From positions 1 to 64,000 of the forward strand of contig NZ_QWDM01000007.1 of assembly GCF_003996965.1 (NCBI RefSeq): DNA of 64,000 nucleotides. The letters are read 5' to 3'. The notes under the pieces are model-generated. The model had not been told where the DNA came from, did no database searches, and was given only the letters and a program-made list of their open reading frames with translations. The position numbers and the translations under genes were made by a program. Numbering within the stretch: position 1 is the stretch's first letter; each line of letters begins with the position of its first letter. This DNA is from Flavobacterium cupreum. GTDB taxonomy: Bacteria > Bacteroidota > Bacteroidia > Flavobacteriales > Flavobacteriaceae. Below are positions 43,674 through 51,968 of this stretch, in pieces.

Positions 43674-44201
43674 TTATTTTTTTATCTCGTAGACAAAATT
43701 ATGACGGGAGGGTTCGTTGTAATACGCTACATCTATTTCTTCAACTTTTACGGCACCGAGTTTTCCTATTGCTTTTTGCGAACGGTAATTTTCTGCCCCG
43801 ATATGAAACTGAACTTTATCCACCATTTTAAAAGCATAATCCAGCATGATTTTCTTTACCTGTGTATTAAATCCGGTACCCCAAAAATTTCTTCCGTAAA
43901 AAGTATAACCGATAAAAACACTTTTGTTTTCCGGTTCATAGTCGTAAAACCGGGTACTTCCGGCTATTTTGCCTGTATTTTTATCGACAATAAGAAACGC
44001 GCCCTTGCTTTCCATGGCACCTTCAAAGAAATTTTGGAAAACCTCTCTTTCATAGCGATTTTTATTCGGATGCTGCTCCCAAATCAAAGGATCTGATGCG
44101 ACTTTATAAAGTTCCTCAAAATGATTTTCCTGTAAAGGAATTAATTTCACCACATTATCTTCTAAAATTTCTGGCTGCAGATTTAAAAGGGATGTATTCA
44201 T
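43674..44201 (-). CDS. GNAT acetyltransferase (RimJ/RimL-like)
   Basis: This 175-residue single-domain GNAT protein has NVVKLIPLQENHFEELYKVASDPLIWEQHP at the start. It has GSTRFYDYEPENKSVFIGYTFYGRNFWGTGFN as the core, with GTGFN replacing the Q/RxxGxG acyl-CoA loop. The end is HIGAENYRSQKAIGKLGAVKV. This pattern is that of the Acetyltransf_3 group, which acts on protein N-termini, aminoglycosides or small amines. Substrate is unknown. It lies 17 bp from the lactonase gene upstream, so it is probably the last gene of that operon. Confidence 0.85.
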   Translation of the reverse strand: MNTSLLNLQPEILEDNVVKLIPLQENHFEELYKVASDPLIWEQHPNKNRYEREVFQNFFEGAMESKGAFLIVDKNTGKIAGSTRFYDYEPENKSVFIGYTFYGRNFWGTGFNTQVKKIMLDYAFKMVDKVQFHIGAENYRSQKAIGKLGAVKVEEIDVAYYNEPSRHNFVYEIKK

Positions 44202-44218
44202 TTATAGCTGTTTTAAAG

Positions 44219-45343
44219 TTATGTTTTTTTGATCTTGACACAGGAAACATTTTCCAGTTTTACTTTTTTCCCTGCTTTTTTAAGCAATCCGGTTTTTAGA
44301 TTCCGTTTAAAAACAATCACATTTCCGGTAATGACATTGGATGCGATCAGGAATTTGCCGGTTTCATCTATTGCAAAGATCCGGGGATGTTTCCCTAAAG
44401 TCGATTGGTAGCCGATTTTGGTTAAAATCCCTCTGTCGTCAATGGAAAAAATGGCAATATTGTTTTCTTTTCCCCTGTTGGTGGCATATAAAAATTTTCC
44501 GTCGGGCGAAATATGAATGTCAGAACTTTCAAAACCTTCGGTAACGGAATCCGGATGGGTACTGATGCGCTGGATTTTTTTTAAAGTTCCGTTTTCATAG
44601 TCGTAAGCACTGATTGATCCTGACATTTCCTCGATACAGTACCCGAATTTTTGATTCGGATGAAAAGTGAAATGACGCGGCCCGCTTTCCGGAGCTGTTT
44701 TGGTAAAAGGAACGGTGGCTTCAATCAAAGGCTGTTTCAAGGTTGCATCAAATTGGTAACAGCGTATTTTATCAGCACCCAGGTCCGGCAGGAACAGATA
44801 ATCATATTGTGGTGAAAATACGGTGGAATGTACGTGTGAACAGGTTTGCCTTTCTCTATGGACACTACCGTCTGTATATTGGAAATTTTGCGCAATCGAA
44901 TCTATTTTTCCATTTTCCAATAAAGGATGTACCGAAACACTTCCTTCGGTATAATTGCCGTTTACGAGCCATTTGCCGCTTTTATGAACGGAAGCATAAA
45001 CCGGATTTTCTCCTCCGCTGGATTGCTTGTTTAGAAAGGTAAGCGTTTTATTTTCCGGATTGAATTCAAAGCTGCTGACGCTTCCGGCATTTGGGGTTTT
45101 GCTGTCTGTACAGGCGTACAGGTATTTTCCGTTGGGGGATACCGTCAAAAACGACGGATTAATCAGGTTTTTTGCCGAAGTTATTTTGGTTAGTTTTCCG
45201 TTTAAAGTATCCAGCTCATAGACCACAATAGATTCCGCGGCTTTGTCCCTGTTGTATGAACCTAAAAAGACATACGTATTTTGGGAAAAAGCAGCAAATG
45301 TAGCCAGAAAAGCAATTAATAAGAGATTGGTTTTTAGTTTCAA
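44219..45343 (-). CDS. Exported lactonase-type seven-bladed beta-propeller
   Basis: The product has 374 residues with a signal peptide (MKLKTNLLLIAFLATFAAFSQ). The remainder is a repeated propeller of the lactonase / 6-phosphogluconolactonase (Pgl, YbhE) type: FLTVSPNGKYLYACTD, SSDIHISPDGKFLYATNRGKENNIAIF and KHPRIFAIDETGKFLIASN. GPRHFTFHPNQKFGYCIEE is also typical. Cytoplasmic Pgl lacks a signal peptide, so this exported protein is probably not the pentose-phosphate enzyme but a relative acting on sugar lactones in the periplasm. It is 26 bp from the MBL gene upstream and 17 bp from the GNAT gene downstream. Confidence 0.85.
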   Translation of the reverse strand: MKLKTNLLLIAFLATFAAFSQNTYVFLGSYNRDKAAESIVVYELDTLNGKLTKITSAKNLINPSFLTVSPNGKYLYACTDSKTPNAGSVSSFEFNPENKTLTFLNKQSSGGENPVYASVHKSGKWLVNGNYTEGSVSVHPLLENGKIDSIAQNFQYTDGSVHRERQTCSHVHSTVFSPQYDYLFLPDLGADKIRCYQFDATLKQPLIEATVPFTKTAPESGPRHFTFHPNQKFGYCIEEMSGSISAYDYENGTLKKIQRISTHPDSVTEGFESSDIHISPDGKFLYATNRGKENNIAIFSIDDRGILTKIGYQSTLGKHPRIFAIDETGKFLIASNVITGNVIVFKRNLKTGLLKKAGKKVKLENVSCVKIKKT

Positions 45344-45369
45344 GTTTTCGGTTTCGATTGTTTAATCAT

Positions 45370-46473
45370 TTAGTTCAATCCTTTCCACCATTGTTGAAAT
45401 TCCTGATTCTCATTTTTGAGTTCCACTAATTCGCCAATCCTTGGTGTGACTAACGGAATTGGATTTTCTGATAAAGCATTTAATTCCGTTACTTTTTTCA
45501 ATGGTTCGTCCCACGGATGCAGGGCCAGTGCAAATTTTGAGGAATGTACCGGGAAAACTCTTTTTGCTTTCAGGTCTTTCATCGCTTTGATGACATCTTC
45601 AGGCAAATTATGGATATATTTCCACGCAGGATTGTACTGGCCGTTATCGATAAGTACCAGATCGAAAGGGCCAAATTTAGCACCAATGTCTGCAAAGTGC
45701 GTATCGTAACCGCTGTCGCCGCCAAGATACATTTTAAAGTTGCTGGTTTCTAATACAAATGAAGTCCAGAGCGTATTGCAGCGTTTAAGCCCCCTGCCCG
45801 AAAAATGTCGGGACGGAGCGGTGTAAAGTGTGAGATTTGCATCCAGTTCTATTTTTTCATGCCAGTCTTTTTCGATAATAGTATTTTTTGGAAATCCCCA
45901 AAACTCAAAGTGTGAACCCACACCAAGCGCACAGATTATTGTTTTTATTTTTGGCTTTAGTTGCAAAATAGTTGTGTAATCCAGATGGTCATAATGATCG
46001 TGTGTGATTAACAGATAATCAATTGGAGGAAAATCATCGGCCGTATAGATATCAGTTCCTTTAAATGCTTTTGTAGTTCCGTAAATTGGAGAGGCATTAC
46101 CGCTAAAAACGGGATCGATTAAAAAACGTTTTCCTTCAAGCTGAATGAAGTAAGAGGAATGTCCAAACCAGACTAAGACATCCTGATAAACAGGAAGTTC
46201 CAGTAAATTGGTTTTGATAGAAGGAATTAAATCGGTCGGAATTTTTCGGTGTACTTTTTTGAACAAAAAATTAGAAATTACATCAAAATAGCCATAACCT
46301 TCTGCAAGTTCGGGCGTGAAATTTTCGTTTTCGAATCTGCCGTTTTTAAATTGCGGCGATTTTTGAATCAGCGCCAGTCTTTCGCCGGCTGGCTTTTTAC
46401 CATAGCGCGGATGTTTGAAAACGTAAATAAGAACAAGGATTAAAGGAATAAGTAGAATAAAAGTGAGGTTCAT
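45370..46473 (-). CDS. Membrane-anchored metallo-beta-lactamase-fold hydrolase
   Basis: This 367-residue protein begins with a membrane helix (MNLTFILLIPLILVLIYVF). The MBL core follows: VWFGHSSYFIQLEGKRFLIDPVFSG, the metal motif THDHYDHLDY (about 158-167), APSRHFSGRG and YLGGDSGYDTHF. The pattern is that of the UlaG / NAPE-PLD-like branch, which hydrolyses phosphodiester or lactone substrates. All metal residues are visible. The substrate is not known; a lipid-modifying role (as in NAPE-PLD) is one option given the membrane anchor. It is 3 bp downstream of the DUF1801 gene at 46477, so both belong to one operon with the lactonase and GNAT genes. Confidence 0.88.
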   Translation of the reverse strand: MNLTFILLIPLILVLIYVFKHPRYGKKPAGERLALIQKSPQFKNGRFENENFTPELAEGYGYFDVISNFLFKKVHRKIPTDLIPSIKTNLLELPVYQDVLVWFGHSSYFIQLEGKRFLIDPVFSGNASPIYGTTKAFKGTDIYTADDFPPIDYLLITHDHYDHLDYTTILQLKPKIKTIICALGVGSHFEFWGFPKNTIIEKDWHEKIELDANLTLYTAPSRHFSGRGLKRCNTLWTSFVLETSNFKMYLGGDSGYDTHFADIGAKFGPFDLVLIDNGQYNPAWKYIHNLPEDVIKAMKDLKAKRVFPVHSSKFALALHPWDEPLKKVTELNALSENPIPLVTPRIGELVELKNENQEFQQWWKGLN

Positions 46474-46476
46474 AGT

Positions 46477-46899
46477 TTATTGGGGTGGATATAATTTATT
46501 TAAGTTTTCAACGGAAAGGGAAATCATTTTTTTGAGGACCTCAATATTGATATCCGCTATTTTATGGATGTAAATACAGCCTTTTCCTGATTTGTGTTTT
46601 CCAAGCTGGGAAAGTAATTCTTCCCTGTTTTCGGGTTCCAGATAACAATAAAAAGAGATGGCAGCTTTTCTTGGCGAAAAAGCCACAAGCGGTGCATCAC
46701 CTTCATGACCGCTGGCATATTTATAATGGTAGGTTCCGAAACCAATAATCGCTGCGCCCCACATTTTTGGTGTATACCCGGTTTGTTGCTGCATCAGTTT
46801 GATCAGTTCCAATGAGTCGTTTCTCTTTGTTCCATCTTCGACAGCGTTGATAAAATGAGTCACACTGTTTTCGGTTTCTGTCGTTTTATTTTGTGCCAC
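46477..46899 (-). CDS. DUF1801 protein (copy 2)
   Basis: This 140-residue protein has the DUF1801 pattern: VTHFINAVEDGTKRNDSLELIKLMQQQTGY, MWGAAIIGFGTYHYKYASG, AISFYCYLE, and GKHKSGKGCIYIHKIADIN. It is the variant in which the central motif reads MWG(A/P)xIIGFGxYHYKY. It is not closely similar to the copy at 40465-40833. The function is unknown. It starts the operon with the MBL, lactonase and GNAT genes (3 bp to the MBL gene), and its upstream region is a dispersed repeat, so a promoter cannot be picked out. Confidence 0.85.
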   Translation of the reverse strand: MAQNKTTETENSVTHFINAVEDGTKRNDSLELIKLMQQQTGYTPKMWGAAIIGFGTYHYKYASGHEGDAPLVAFSPRKAAISFYCYLEPENREELLSQLGKHKSGKGCIYIHKIADINIEVLKKMISLSVENLNKLYPPQ

Positions 46900-46917
46900 T
46901 TTTTTTGTTATTTAAAT

Positions 46918-47125
46918 TAGTCTCGGTTTTTGGTCTCAGTCTCAGTTTTCAGTCTCAGTTTTCAGTCTCAGTTTTCAGTCTCAGTTTTCAGTCTGATCGA
47001 AGTTGGGATTTCCGTTGCGGGGCTTCGACTTCGCTCAGCCGGACAAATTTTTAGTTTTCAGTCCCGGTTTCTAGTCCCGGTTGCAAACTGTTACTGAAGA
47101 CTGCGACTAAAAACTGCGACTGAAA
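46918..47125. repeat. Dispersed 'cagtctcagttttc' repeat, copy 4 (largest)
   Basis: CAGTCTCAGTTTT is repeated four to five times in 46933-46993. After an inverted fragment of the gagcggagtcgaag family (47017-47042), the related GGTTTCTAGTCCCGG and CTGCGACTAAAAACTGCGAC follow. The block fills the gap before the NTF2-like gene and overlaps its 3' end. Confidence 0.8.
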
Positions 47126-47126
47126 A

Positions 47127-47495
47127 CTAAAACATCCCGTTTTTATTGACCATTTCGGGAGGGACGGCTTGTCCTAAATCCCAGAGCTCGACTATTTTTT
47201 CAGATTCAAACCTGAAAATATGAACTACGGCAATACCGCGATCGTTGGTATTTTGCTTTACATGCGAATGTACGGCAACCATATCTTTATCTCCAATAGT
47301 ATGATGAATTTCAAAAATCTTATTTGGATTTTGTCTTGACGATTCTTCCATGGCCAGCATCAAAGTATTGGCATCCCCTTTAAAATAAACATTATGATGC
47401 TTAAAATTCACGCCCACATAAAGCCGAAATGCCTCATGCGAATGTCCTTTTGCAGCCAGTTTCAAAAAGTCCTTTGCAATATATTTCTTAGTCAT
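47127..47495 (-). CDS. NTF2-like / SnoaL-like protein
   Basis: This 122-residue protein is of the nuclear-transport-factor-2 fold: AKDFLKLAAKGHSHEAFRLYVGVNFKHHNVYFKG, then HHTIGDKDMVAVHSHVKQ, and IAVVHIFRFESEKIVELWDLGQAVPP. This resembles the predicted SnoaL-like aldol-condensation group. Members bind small ligands or act as isomerases, and the function here is open. The last codons lie in repeat DNA, but the stop is normal. It follows the AraC gene with a gap of 144 bp on the same strand, so it is only loosely linked. Confidence 0.8.
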   Translation of the reverse strand: MTKKYIAKDFLKLAAKGHSHEAFRLYVGVNFKHHNVYFKGDANTLMLAMEESSRQNPNKIFEIHHTIGDKDMVAVHSHVKQNTNDRGIAVVHIFRFESEKIVELWDLGQAVPPEMVNKNGMF

Positions 47496-47639
47496 GATTC
47501 CAAAAATTTAAAAGCTAACTAAGTTAAGAAATAACAGCCTAAGAATTTAAAAATTATTGCTTTATTAACTTTTCGCGCAATACAATGCAGCTAATTTATG
47601 AAAATTATGCATGGTATTCCTGATCAGGAGATTTCTTAT

Positions 47640-48554
47640 TCAGTTAAAAGACTGCCTGAATTCTAAAGGGGAGACGGTGGTTTTGGTTTTGAATAATTTA
47701 CTGAAAGACTGCTGATGCTCAAAACCGAGTTCGTAAGCAATTTCGCTAATGGATAAATTGGTTGTGGAAAGTTTTTCCTTGGCTTTTTCGATCAGTTTAT
47801 CGTGAATGTGCTGCTGCGTGCTCTGACCTGTGAGTGTTTTTAGCAATACGCTTAAATAATTGGGAGTGACATGTAAGGTTTCTGCAATATAATGCACTGT
47901 GGGCAATCCGTTTTTAGCCAGAGTGTTCGTACTGAAATATTCCTCCAGCAGGTTTTCAAGGCGGGCCAGAATCTGATGATTGCTTATTTTTCGTGTTATG
48001 AACTGGCGGTTGTAAAAACGTTCGGCATACGTGAGCAGCAATTCAATCTGAGCAATAATAACCTCCTGGCTGAATTTATCAATATTCGACTGGTATTCCT
48101 GCTGAATGTTTTTGATGATATTGATAATCATTTTTTCTTCTTTGTCCGATAGGTGCAGGGCTTCATGAACCGAATAGCCGAAATACTCGTATTGTTTGAT
48201 TTTTTTGGCAAGCGGTGTATTCCATAAAAAATCAGGATGGATCAATAAAGACCATCCTGTATGTTGTAATTCTGCATTACCTTCTATAGAAAAAACCTGA
48301 CCAGGCGAAAGAAATAACAAAACGCCTTCCTTAAAATCATATTCCTGCTGCCCGTATTTCATTTTGGCATTTGCACCTCGTTTTAATGCAATCGAATAAA
48401 AATCAAGCATAAGGCTTCGCGGTTCCTCTTCGTTCAGATGTTTTAAATCTTCGAAATTATAAACGCTCACTAAAGGATGCTCGGGTTTTGTCAAATTACG
48501 AAACTGATGAAATTCGCTGATGCTTTTTATTCGAAGCGGTTGTTGATTTGCCAT
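47640..48554 (-). CDS. AraC-family transcriptional regulator
   Basis: This 304-residue protein has an N-terminal cupin-like sensor (about 1-170, with LFLSPGQVFSIEGNAEL) and a C-terminal AraC HTH pair. VHYIAETLHVTPNYLSVLLKTLTGQS is the first HTH, and ISEIAYELGFEHQQSFSKLFKTKT the second. The bound ligand is unknown. The gene starts 12 bp after the NmrA-like gene, so they form an operon, and a 10-bp inverted repeat upstream of that operon is a candidate site for this regulator. This suggests the pair is autoregulated in response to a compound handled by the NmrA-like enzyme. Confidence 0.92.
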   Translation of the reverse strand: MANQQPLRIKSISEFHQFRNLTKPEHPLVSVYNFEDLKHLNEEEPRSLMLDFYSIALKRGANAKMKYGQQEYDFKEGVLLFLSPGQVFSIEGNAELQHTGWSLLIHPDFLWNTPLAKKIKQYEYFGYSVHEALHLSDKEEKMIINIIKNIQQEYQSNIDKFSQEVIIAQIELLLTYAERFYNRQFITRKISNHQILARLENLLEEYFSTNTLAKNGLPTVHYIAETLHVTPNYLSVLLKTLTGQSTQQHIHDKLIEKAKEKLSTTNLSISEIAYELGFEHQQSFSKLFKTKTTVSPLEFRQSFN

Positions 48555-48566
48555 AGTCTAAGGTAC

Positions 48567-49460
48567 TTATTTCTGATTATAAACGGAAGCGAATTCTTTG
48601 GCATAATCGGCCAGTTTTGTTTTTCCCATTACTGCTGGCCTGTTTTGTGCGTAATCTTCGGCCAGTAGACCATTGTAAAGTCCGGCGTACATTTCGATCA
48701 GTCCTGCTGCAATTTTGGGCTGCATGCCGACATTTATCAATCCGTTTAAGGCTTCTTCATCACTGATCAGAACCCATTTTAAATCGGGTTTTCCAATGGC
48801 TTCACCTAAAATACGGGCCGTTTCGTCACCTGTAAGCTCTTCGCTTGCAACATAACGTACTTTTTTTCCGTTAAGCGGGGTGGTAATTTCTTCTGCTATG
48901 GCAGCGGCAATATCATTTGGAGAAACCCAGGGTACCATTTTGTCAGCTCCGTAATTCGTAGCAATAACTCCCTGAAATTTAATCTGCGGAATATAAGCTT
49001 CTAAATTATAAAAGAATGAAGCCGGACGCATAAAGGTAATGGAGGCATCCAGTTTTTTCAAAACGGTTTCTATCTCATTATATAGCTGAATAATTCCGGA
49101 ATTTTGTTCTAAATGTGCGCCAATACTGCTTAAGAAAACAACGCGTTTTACACCTGATTTTTGAATAGCTTCAGCGTAATTATCTCCGATTTTACGGGTA
49201 AAAGCATCCAGATCAAGATTTGGGTCAAAATAATTTGAACGCGGAATCATGCAATATACGGCATCTGCTCCCGTAAAAGTTTTGGTTAAAAATGCTACAT
49301 CTTCAACCGAACCAATCGCTGCCGAAGCCCCCAAATCTTCAATTTCTGCCTGTTTTTCAGTACTGCTGCTGATTACCGTCACTTCATGCCCTTTTTGCAC
49401 TAACTCCTGAGCCATTGGCTTGCTGATGTTCCCCAGGGAACCTGTAATAATAATTTTCAT
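48567..49460 (-). CDS. NmrA-type NAD(P)-binding oxidoreductase
   Basis: This 297-residue atypical short-chain dehydrogenase has the nucleotide loop MKIIITGSLGNISKPMAQEL (GxxGxx variant). SSSTEKQAEIEDLGASAAIGSVED follows the second strand. FLSSIGAHLEQNSGI and FMRPASFFYN complete the NmrA/azoreductase-like pattern. Such proteins sense or reduce with NADPH; a quinone-reductase role is typical of bacterial members. It is the first gene of an operon with an AraC regulator. Upstream lie a candidate -7 box (CAAATCTA, 49517-49524, minus strand) and an inverted repeat at 49472-49503. Confidence 0.85.
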   Translation of the reverse strand: MKIIITGSLGNISKPMAQELVQKGHEVTVISSSTEKQAEIEDLGASAAIGSVEDVAFLTKTFTGADAVYCMIPRSNYFDPNLDLDAFTRKIGDNYAEAIQKSGVKRVVFLSSIGAHLEQNSGIIQLYNEIETVLKKLDASITFMRPASFFYNLEAYIPQIKFQGVIATNYGADKMVPWVSPNDIAAAIAEEITTPLNGKKVRYVASEELTGDETARILGEAIGKPDLKWVLISDEEALNGLINVGMQPKIAAGLIEMYAGLYNGLLAEDYAQNRPAVMGKTKLADYAKEFASVYNQK

Positions 49461-49471
49461 TTGTCTGTTTT

Positions 49472-49503
49472 TTATGATGTTACAAAGTTCTGCAACATCA
49501 TAA
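49472..49503. promoter_or_regulatory. Candidate operator of the NmrA-AraC operon
   Basis: TTATGATGTT (49472-49481) and AACATCATAA (49494-49503) are exact complements separated by 12 bp. They lie between a TAGATTTG -7 box on the minus strand (49517-49524) and the NmrA ATG at 49460. Its position and perfect symmetry make a regulator site likely. A hairpin in the leader is the alternative. Confidence 0.55.
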
Positions 49504-49565
49504 TAAGCGCTGTAGCCAAATCTACTATTGTCGTAGTCTAAAACAGGAATAATGTTTTTTTGAAA

Positions 49566-50039
49566 TTATTTTGCCGATAATTTCTTTTCATTCTCGGTTT
49601 GAGGTTTGTCTTTGCCATTTGGCTGGCCTTTTCCGGTTGTGATAAGTTTTTTAAGGCTGTTAGTCCATGAATCCTTGCAGATTTCAAAACATTCGTAATC
49701 GGGAACTAAGCCAAAATGCGTGAAACGAAGTTCTGTTTTACCGTCTTTTTCCGAAATCTCAAAAGTTGGTTTTGTACCTGTCCATTCTTTTTTGTCTTCT
49801 GTAAAATTAAAGTAATTTTCCTCCACCAGCCAGACTATTTTCCGGTTGGGAATTACTTCAGTCAATTTCACTTTACAGCGATGCACATCTTCGTAGCGGT
49901 ACTTAAACGTATCATTCAATTGAGCTGCATCTCCTTCAATTTCCTCCGACCACCAGCCGCGAACGTTCGTAACGGCATTAAAAACGTCTTCCGCAGAATG
50001 GTCGGTGACAAGAGTCGTGGTAAAGTCCTGTGTATTCAT
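49566..50039 (-). CDS. SRPBCC / AHSA1-type protein
   Basis: This 157-residue START-like protein has TTTLVTDHSAEDVFNAVTNVRGWWSEEIEGD at the start and DTFKYRYEDVHRCKVKLTEVIPNRKIVWLVEE in the middle. It has TELRFTHFGLVPDYECFEICKDSWTNSLKKLI at the end, the usual AHSA1 pattern. It binds an unknown hydrophobic ligand. The C-terminus is extended by a lysine-rich tail (GQPNGKDKPQTENEKKLSAK). It lies upstream of the NmrA-AraC operon's promoter, in a separate unit. Below it stretches low-complexity DNA up to 50287. Confidence 0.85.
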   Translation of the reverse strand: MNTQDFTTTLVTDHSAEDVFNAVTNVRGWWSEEIEGDAAQLNDTFKYRYEDVHRCKVKLTEVIPNRKIVWLVEENYFNFTEDKKEWTGTKPTFEISEKDGKTELRFTHFGLVPDYECFEICKDSWTNSLKKLITTGKGQPNGKDKPQTENEKKLSAK

Positions 50040-50135
50040 TGTCTATGATTTTAGAAATTAGTACCATAAATTTACGTTCTGTTTATCAATATCTTAGGTC
50101 GTTTACAGACAATTTTAAGGTAGATTCGGACAGGT

Positions 50136-50280
50136 TTTTAGATTTTAGATTTTAGATTGTTAGATTGTTAGATTTTTAGATTGTAAGATTGTAAGATTTT
50201 AGATTGTTGGAATTTGGAATTTTAAAGTTTGGATTTTTAGATTTGAGAATTTAGATTGTTGGAATTTGGAATTTAAAATT
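50136..50280. repeat. Low-complexity 'ttagattg' tandem repeat
   Basis: Short units TTTTAGATT and GTTAGATTGTTAGATT, then GGAATTTGGAATTT twice, fill this gap. The block is AT-rich with no coding signal. It resembles slipped-strand expansion of a 7-9 bp unit. Confidence 0.7.
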
Positions 50281-50287
50281 TTCACCC

Positions 50288-50800
50288 CTAATATTCCTTC
50301 ACATCATCAATTAAAAATGATTTTCCGGATTCGATAACTTTGATGTCCCTTTTGTAGGTGGCTTTATATTGGGTGTCTTTTATGATGACCTGAAAGATAT
50401 ATACATTTCCTTTTGCGCTTGATAATTCACATTTAGAAACCACAATTTTTCCCCAGTCCTGACCGGAAATTAGAAAACCATCATAGCCAACATATTTTAC
50501 ATCATATTTTTTTTTCCATTTTTTATTGAACTGTTCTAATGTCAGGCTTTCTTCGCCCATATCGATATTCATCGCGTCGGATTTGTATTCGTTATAACTT
50601 TTTGTTGTTATGGAACTCATATCGGCAGATTCCTGTTTAAAGAAATTTTCAATAGCTTTTACGAGCCATTTTTTGGCCAGTTCACTTTTGTCGAAAGTCA
50701 TTTCTTTAGGGCTGCCAAGTACGGGCTGATGTACTTTTGGGTTTGCGTACGAGAAAAAGAAAATCAGCTGAAGTGCCAGTACAATTTTTATTTTATTCAT
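50288..50800 (-). CDS. Exported protein, unknown
   Basis: The product has 170 residues with a signal peptide (MNKIKIVLALQLIFFFSYA). The mature part may be an NTF2-like or cystatin-like domain: LAKKWLVKAIENFFKQESADMSSITTKSYNEY, then LTLEQFNKKWKKKYDVKYVGYDGFLI, a strand-rich core and IESGKSFLIDDVKEY at the end. No known active site is seen. It shares strand and a 20-bp gap with the lipoprotein gene upstream, so both are probably co-transcribed. Function is open; a periplasmic or surface role is likely. Confidence 0.6.
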   Translation of the reverse strand: MNKIKIVLALQLIFFFSYANPKVHQPVLGSPKEMTFDKSELAKKWLVKAIENFFKQESADMSSITTKSYNEYKSDAMNIDMGEESLTLEQFNKKWKKKYDVKYVGYDGFLISGQDWGKIVVSKCELSSAKGNVYIFQVIIKDTQYKATYKRDIKVIESGKSFLIDDVKEY

Positions 50801-50820
50801 TTTAAGGATTGATTATCGTT

Positions 50821-51219
50821 TTATTTTATTCGAACGTATTCCGATTGATAGCAATCATTACATTCATCGTTTAGAAATAATTTGTTGTCTTTAATTTCAA
50901 AAGACTGATTGGGCCTGTCTTCGATGACAATCATTTTTTTATTATCTCCGTAAATCGAATGCAGGTTTTTTATTTCAAAAGTATTTTCAGACAGCAATTT
51001 TCCATTTTCATATCTTTTGATAGTGGAGTTTGAAATTTCAATAGTCATTGTCTTTTTCTCCGATGCGGGTGTAATGGTTGAACCTATAAAACCTCCTGTT
51101 GAACTGACCCAGTTCCACTTTCCGTTTAAGGAGTTTTCACTGGTAGCAAGCATATTACTGCTGCTGCTACAGGAAAGTAATTGAAATAATACGAATAGGA
51201 AAGCAATTTTTTTTATCAT
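50821..51219 (-). CDS. Small lipoprotein, lipocalin-like
   Basis: The product has 132 residues with a lipobox (LLSCSS, Cys at about 17) after a short hydrophobic signal. A single beta-barrel-like domain follows (NGKWNWVSSTGGFIGSTITP, MTIEISNSTIKRYENGKLLSE, and SFEIKDNKLFLND), reminiscent of lipocalin-like lipoproteins in Bacteroidota. The end carries a CNDC pair. It is probably anchored in the outer or inner membrane facing the periplasm. It is 20 bp upstream of the exported protein gene on the same strand. The function is unknown. Confidence 0.65.
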   Translation of the reverse strand: MIKKIAFLFVLFQLLSCSSSSNMLATSENSLNGKWNWVSSTGGFIGSTITPASEKKTMTIEISNSTIKRYENGKLLSENTFEIKNLHSIYGDNKKMIVIEDRPNQSFEIKDNKLFLNDECNDCYQSEYVRIK

Positions 51220-51256
51220 TTTTAGTTTTGGATAAAGGTTTAAGAAGGCTGTTTTA

Positions 51257-51901
51257 TTATTTTCGGGTAAGATCCGTAATTAATAACGGATTGTTTTCTT
51301 TTAATTCCTGTACTACTTCTTCAACCGTTCTGCTTCCTTCTTTTATAGCGTCAAATTCGGCGGTAGTAATTCCGACGATTTGCAGAAAAGTAACTTCACC
51401 GTGCGGCGTTTCTATTTTTTCGATTTCGGGATCGGTTACAAATAGCAAGCCGGTGATTTCGGTTTCGGTATCGAGTCGGATAGGTCCGTTGGCAGGCATA
51501 TAATGAAACTCTTCAAACCAGTTTCCGCTGCTAAAGACATATTTGGCAATGTTTTGCAGCAGCGCCACTGCCCAGCCCGGGTTTTCAGTATCACCGGCAA
51601 AGGGTTTTAATCTGAAAGTAAGTTCAAATCCCCATTTACTGTATTCACTGTCCAATTTTTCTTCATCATAATACAATTCCGAAAAACCATAGGTCACAAA
51701 ATGAAAATGATCCGTTTGCTTTTTGCTTTCGTAAATACTCACGCCGTCCAGTGGGTGTTCTCCACCCAGCATATACGATATCGCCGGAGCAAAATGTTTG
51801 GGTTCCTGATTTGGGTAAAGGCGGTCGAATTGTTTGTCGATTTCTAACCAGCCAACGGCATCGTCTTCTGTAAATTCTTTTTTGTATTCTTCTAATGTCA
51901 T
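51257..51901 (-). CDS. Suppressor-of-fused (SUFU) domain protein
   Basis: This 214-residue protein shows the bacterial SUFU pattern: GWLEIDKQFDRLYPNQEPKHFAP at the start, LDGVSIYESKKQTDHFHFVTYGFSELYY, and WGFELTFRLKPF. FLQIVGITTAEFDAIKEG is near the C-terminus. In bacteria SUFU domains often serve as immunity proteins against polymorphic toxins, but many stand alone with unknown roles. No toxin gene is next to it here. The next gene downstream is the small lipoprotein; the gap of 37 bp allows co-transcription. The family is sure; the role is not. Confidence 0.88.
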   Translation of the reverse strand: MTLEEYKKEFTEDDAVGWLEIDKQFDRLYPNQEPKHFAPAISYMLGGEHPLDGVSIYESKKQTDHFHFVTYGFSELYYDEEKLDSEYSKWGFELTFRLKPFAGDTENPGWAVALLQNIAKYVFSSGNWFEEFHYMPANGPIRLDTETEITGLLFVTDPEIEKIETPHGEVTFLQIVGITTAEFDAIKEGSRTVEEVVQELKENNPLLITDLTRK

Positions 51902-51968
51902 TTTTTCGAAAATTTAAATAGTCCTGTTTTTTAAAACATCTTTTCCTGAACTAATTTAAAATAAAATT

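Noticed and set aside
43426..44096. Plus-strand frames of 88 and 173 codons
   Set aside because: They lie opposite the LOG and GNAT genes, which have clear motifs. The Phe/Tyr/Cys-rich content is typical of antisense frames.
44219..45343. 6-phosphogluconolactonase of the pentose phosphate pathway
   Set aside because: A signal peptide places it outside the cytoplasm, and no zwf or gnd gene is near.
51257..51901. Immunity protein of a polymorphic toxin system
   Set aside because: SUFU domains can be immunity proteins, but no toxin, Rhs or secretion-marker gene is adjacent.
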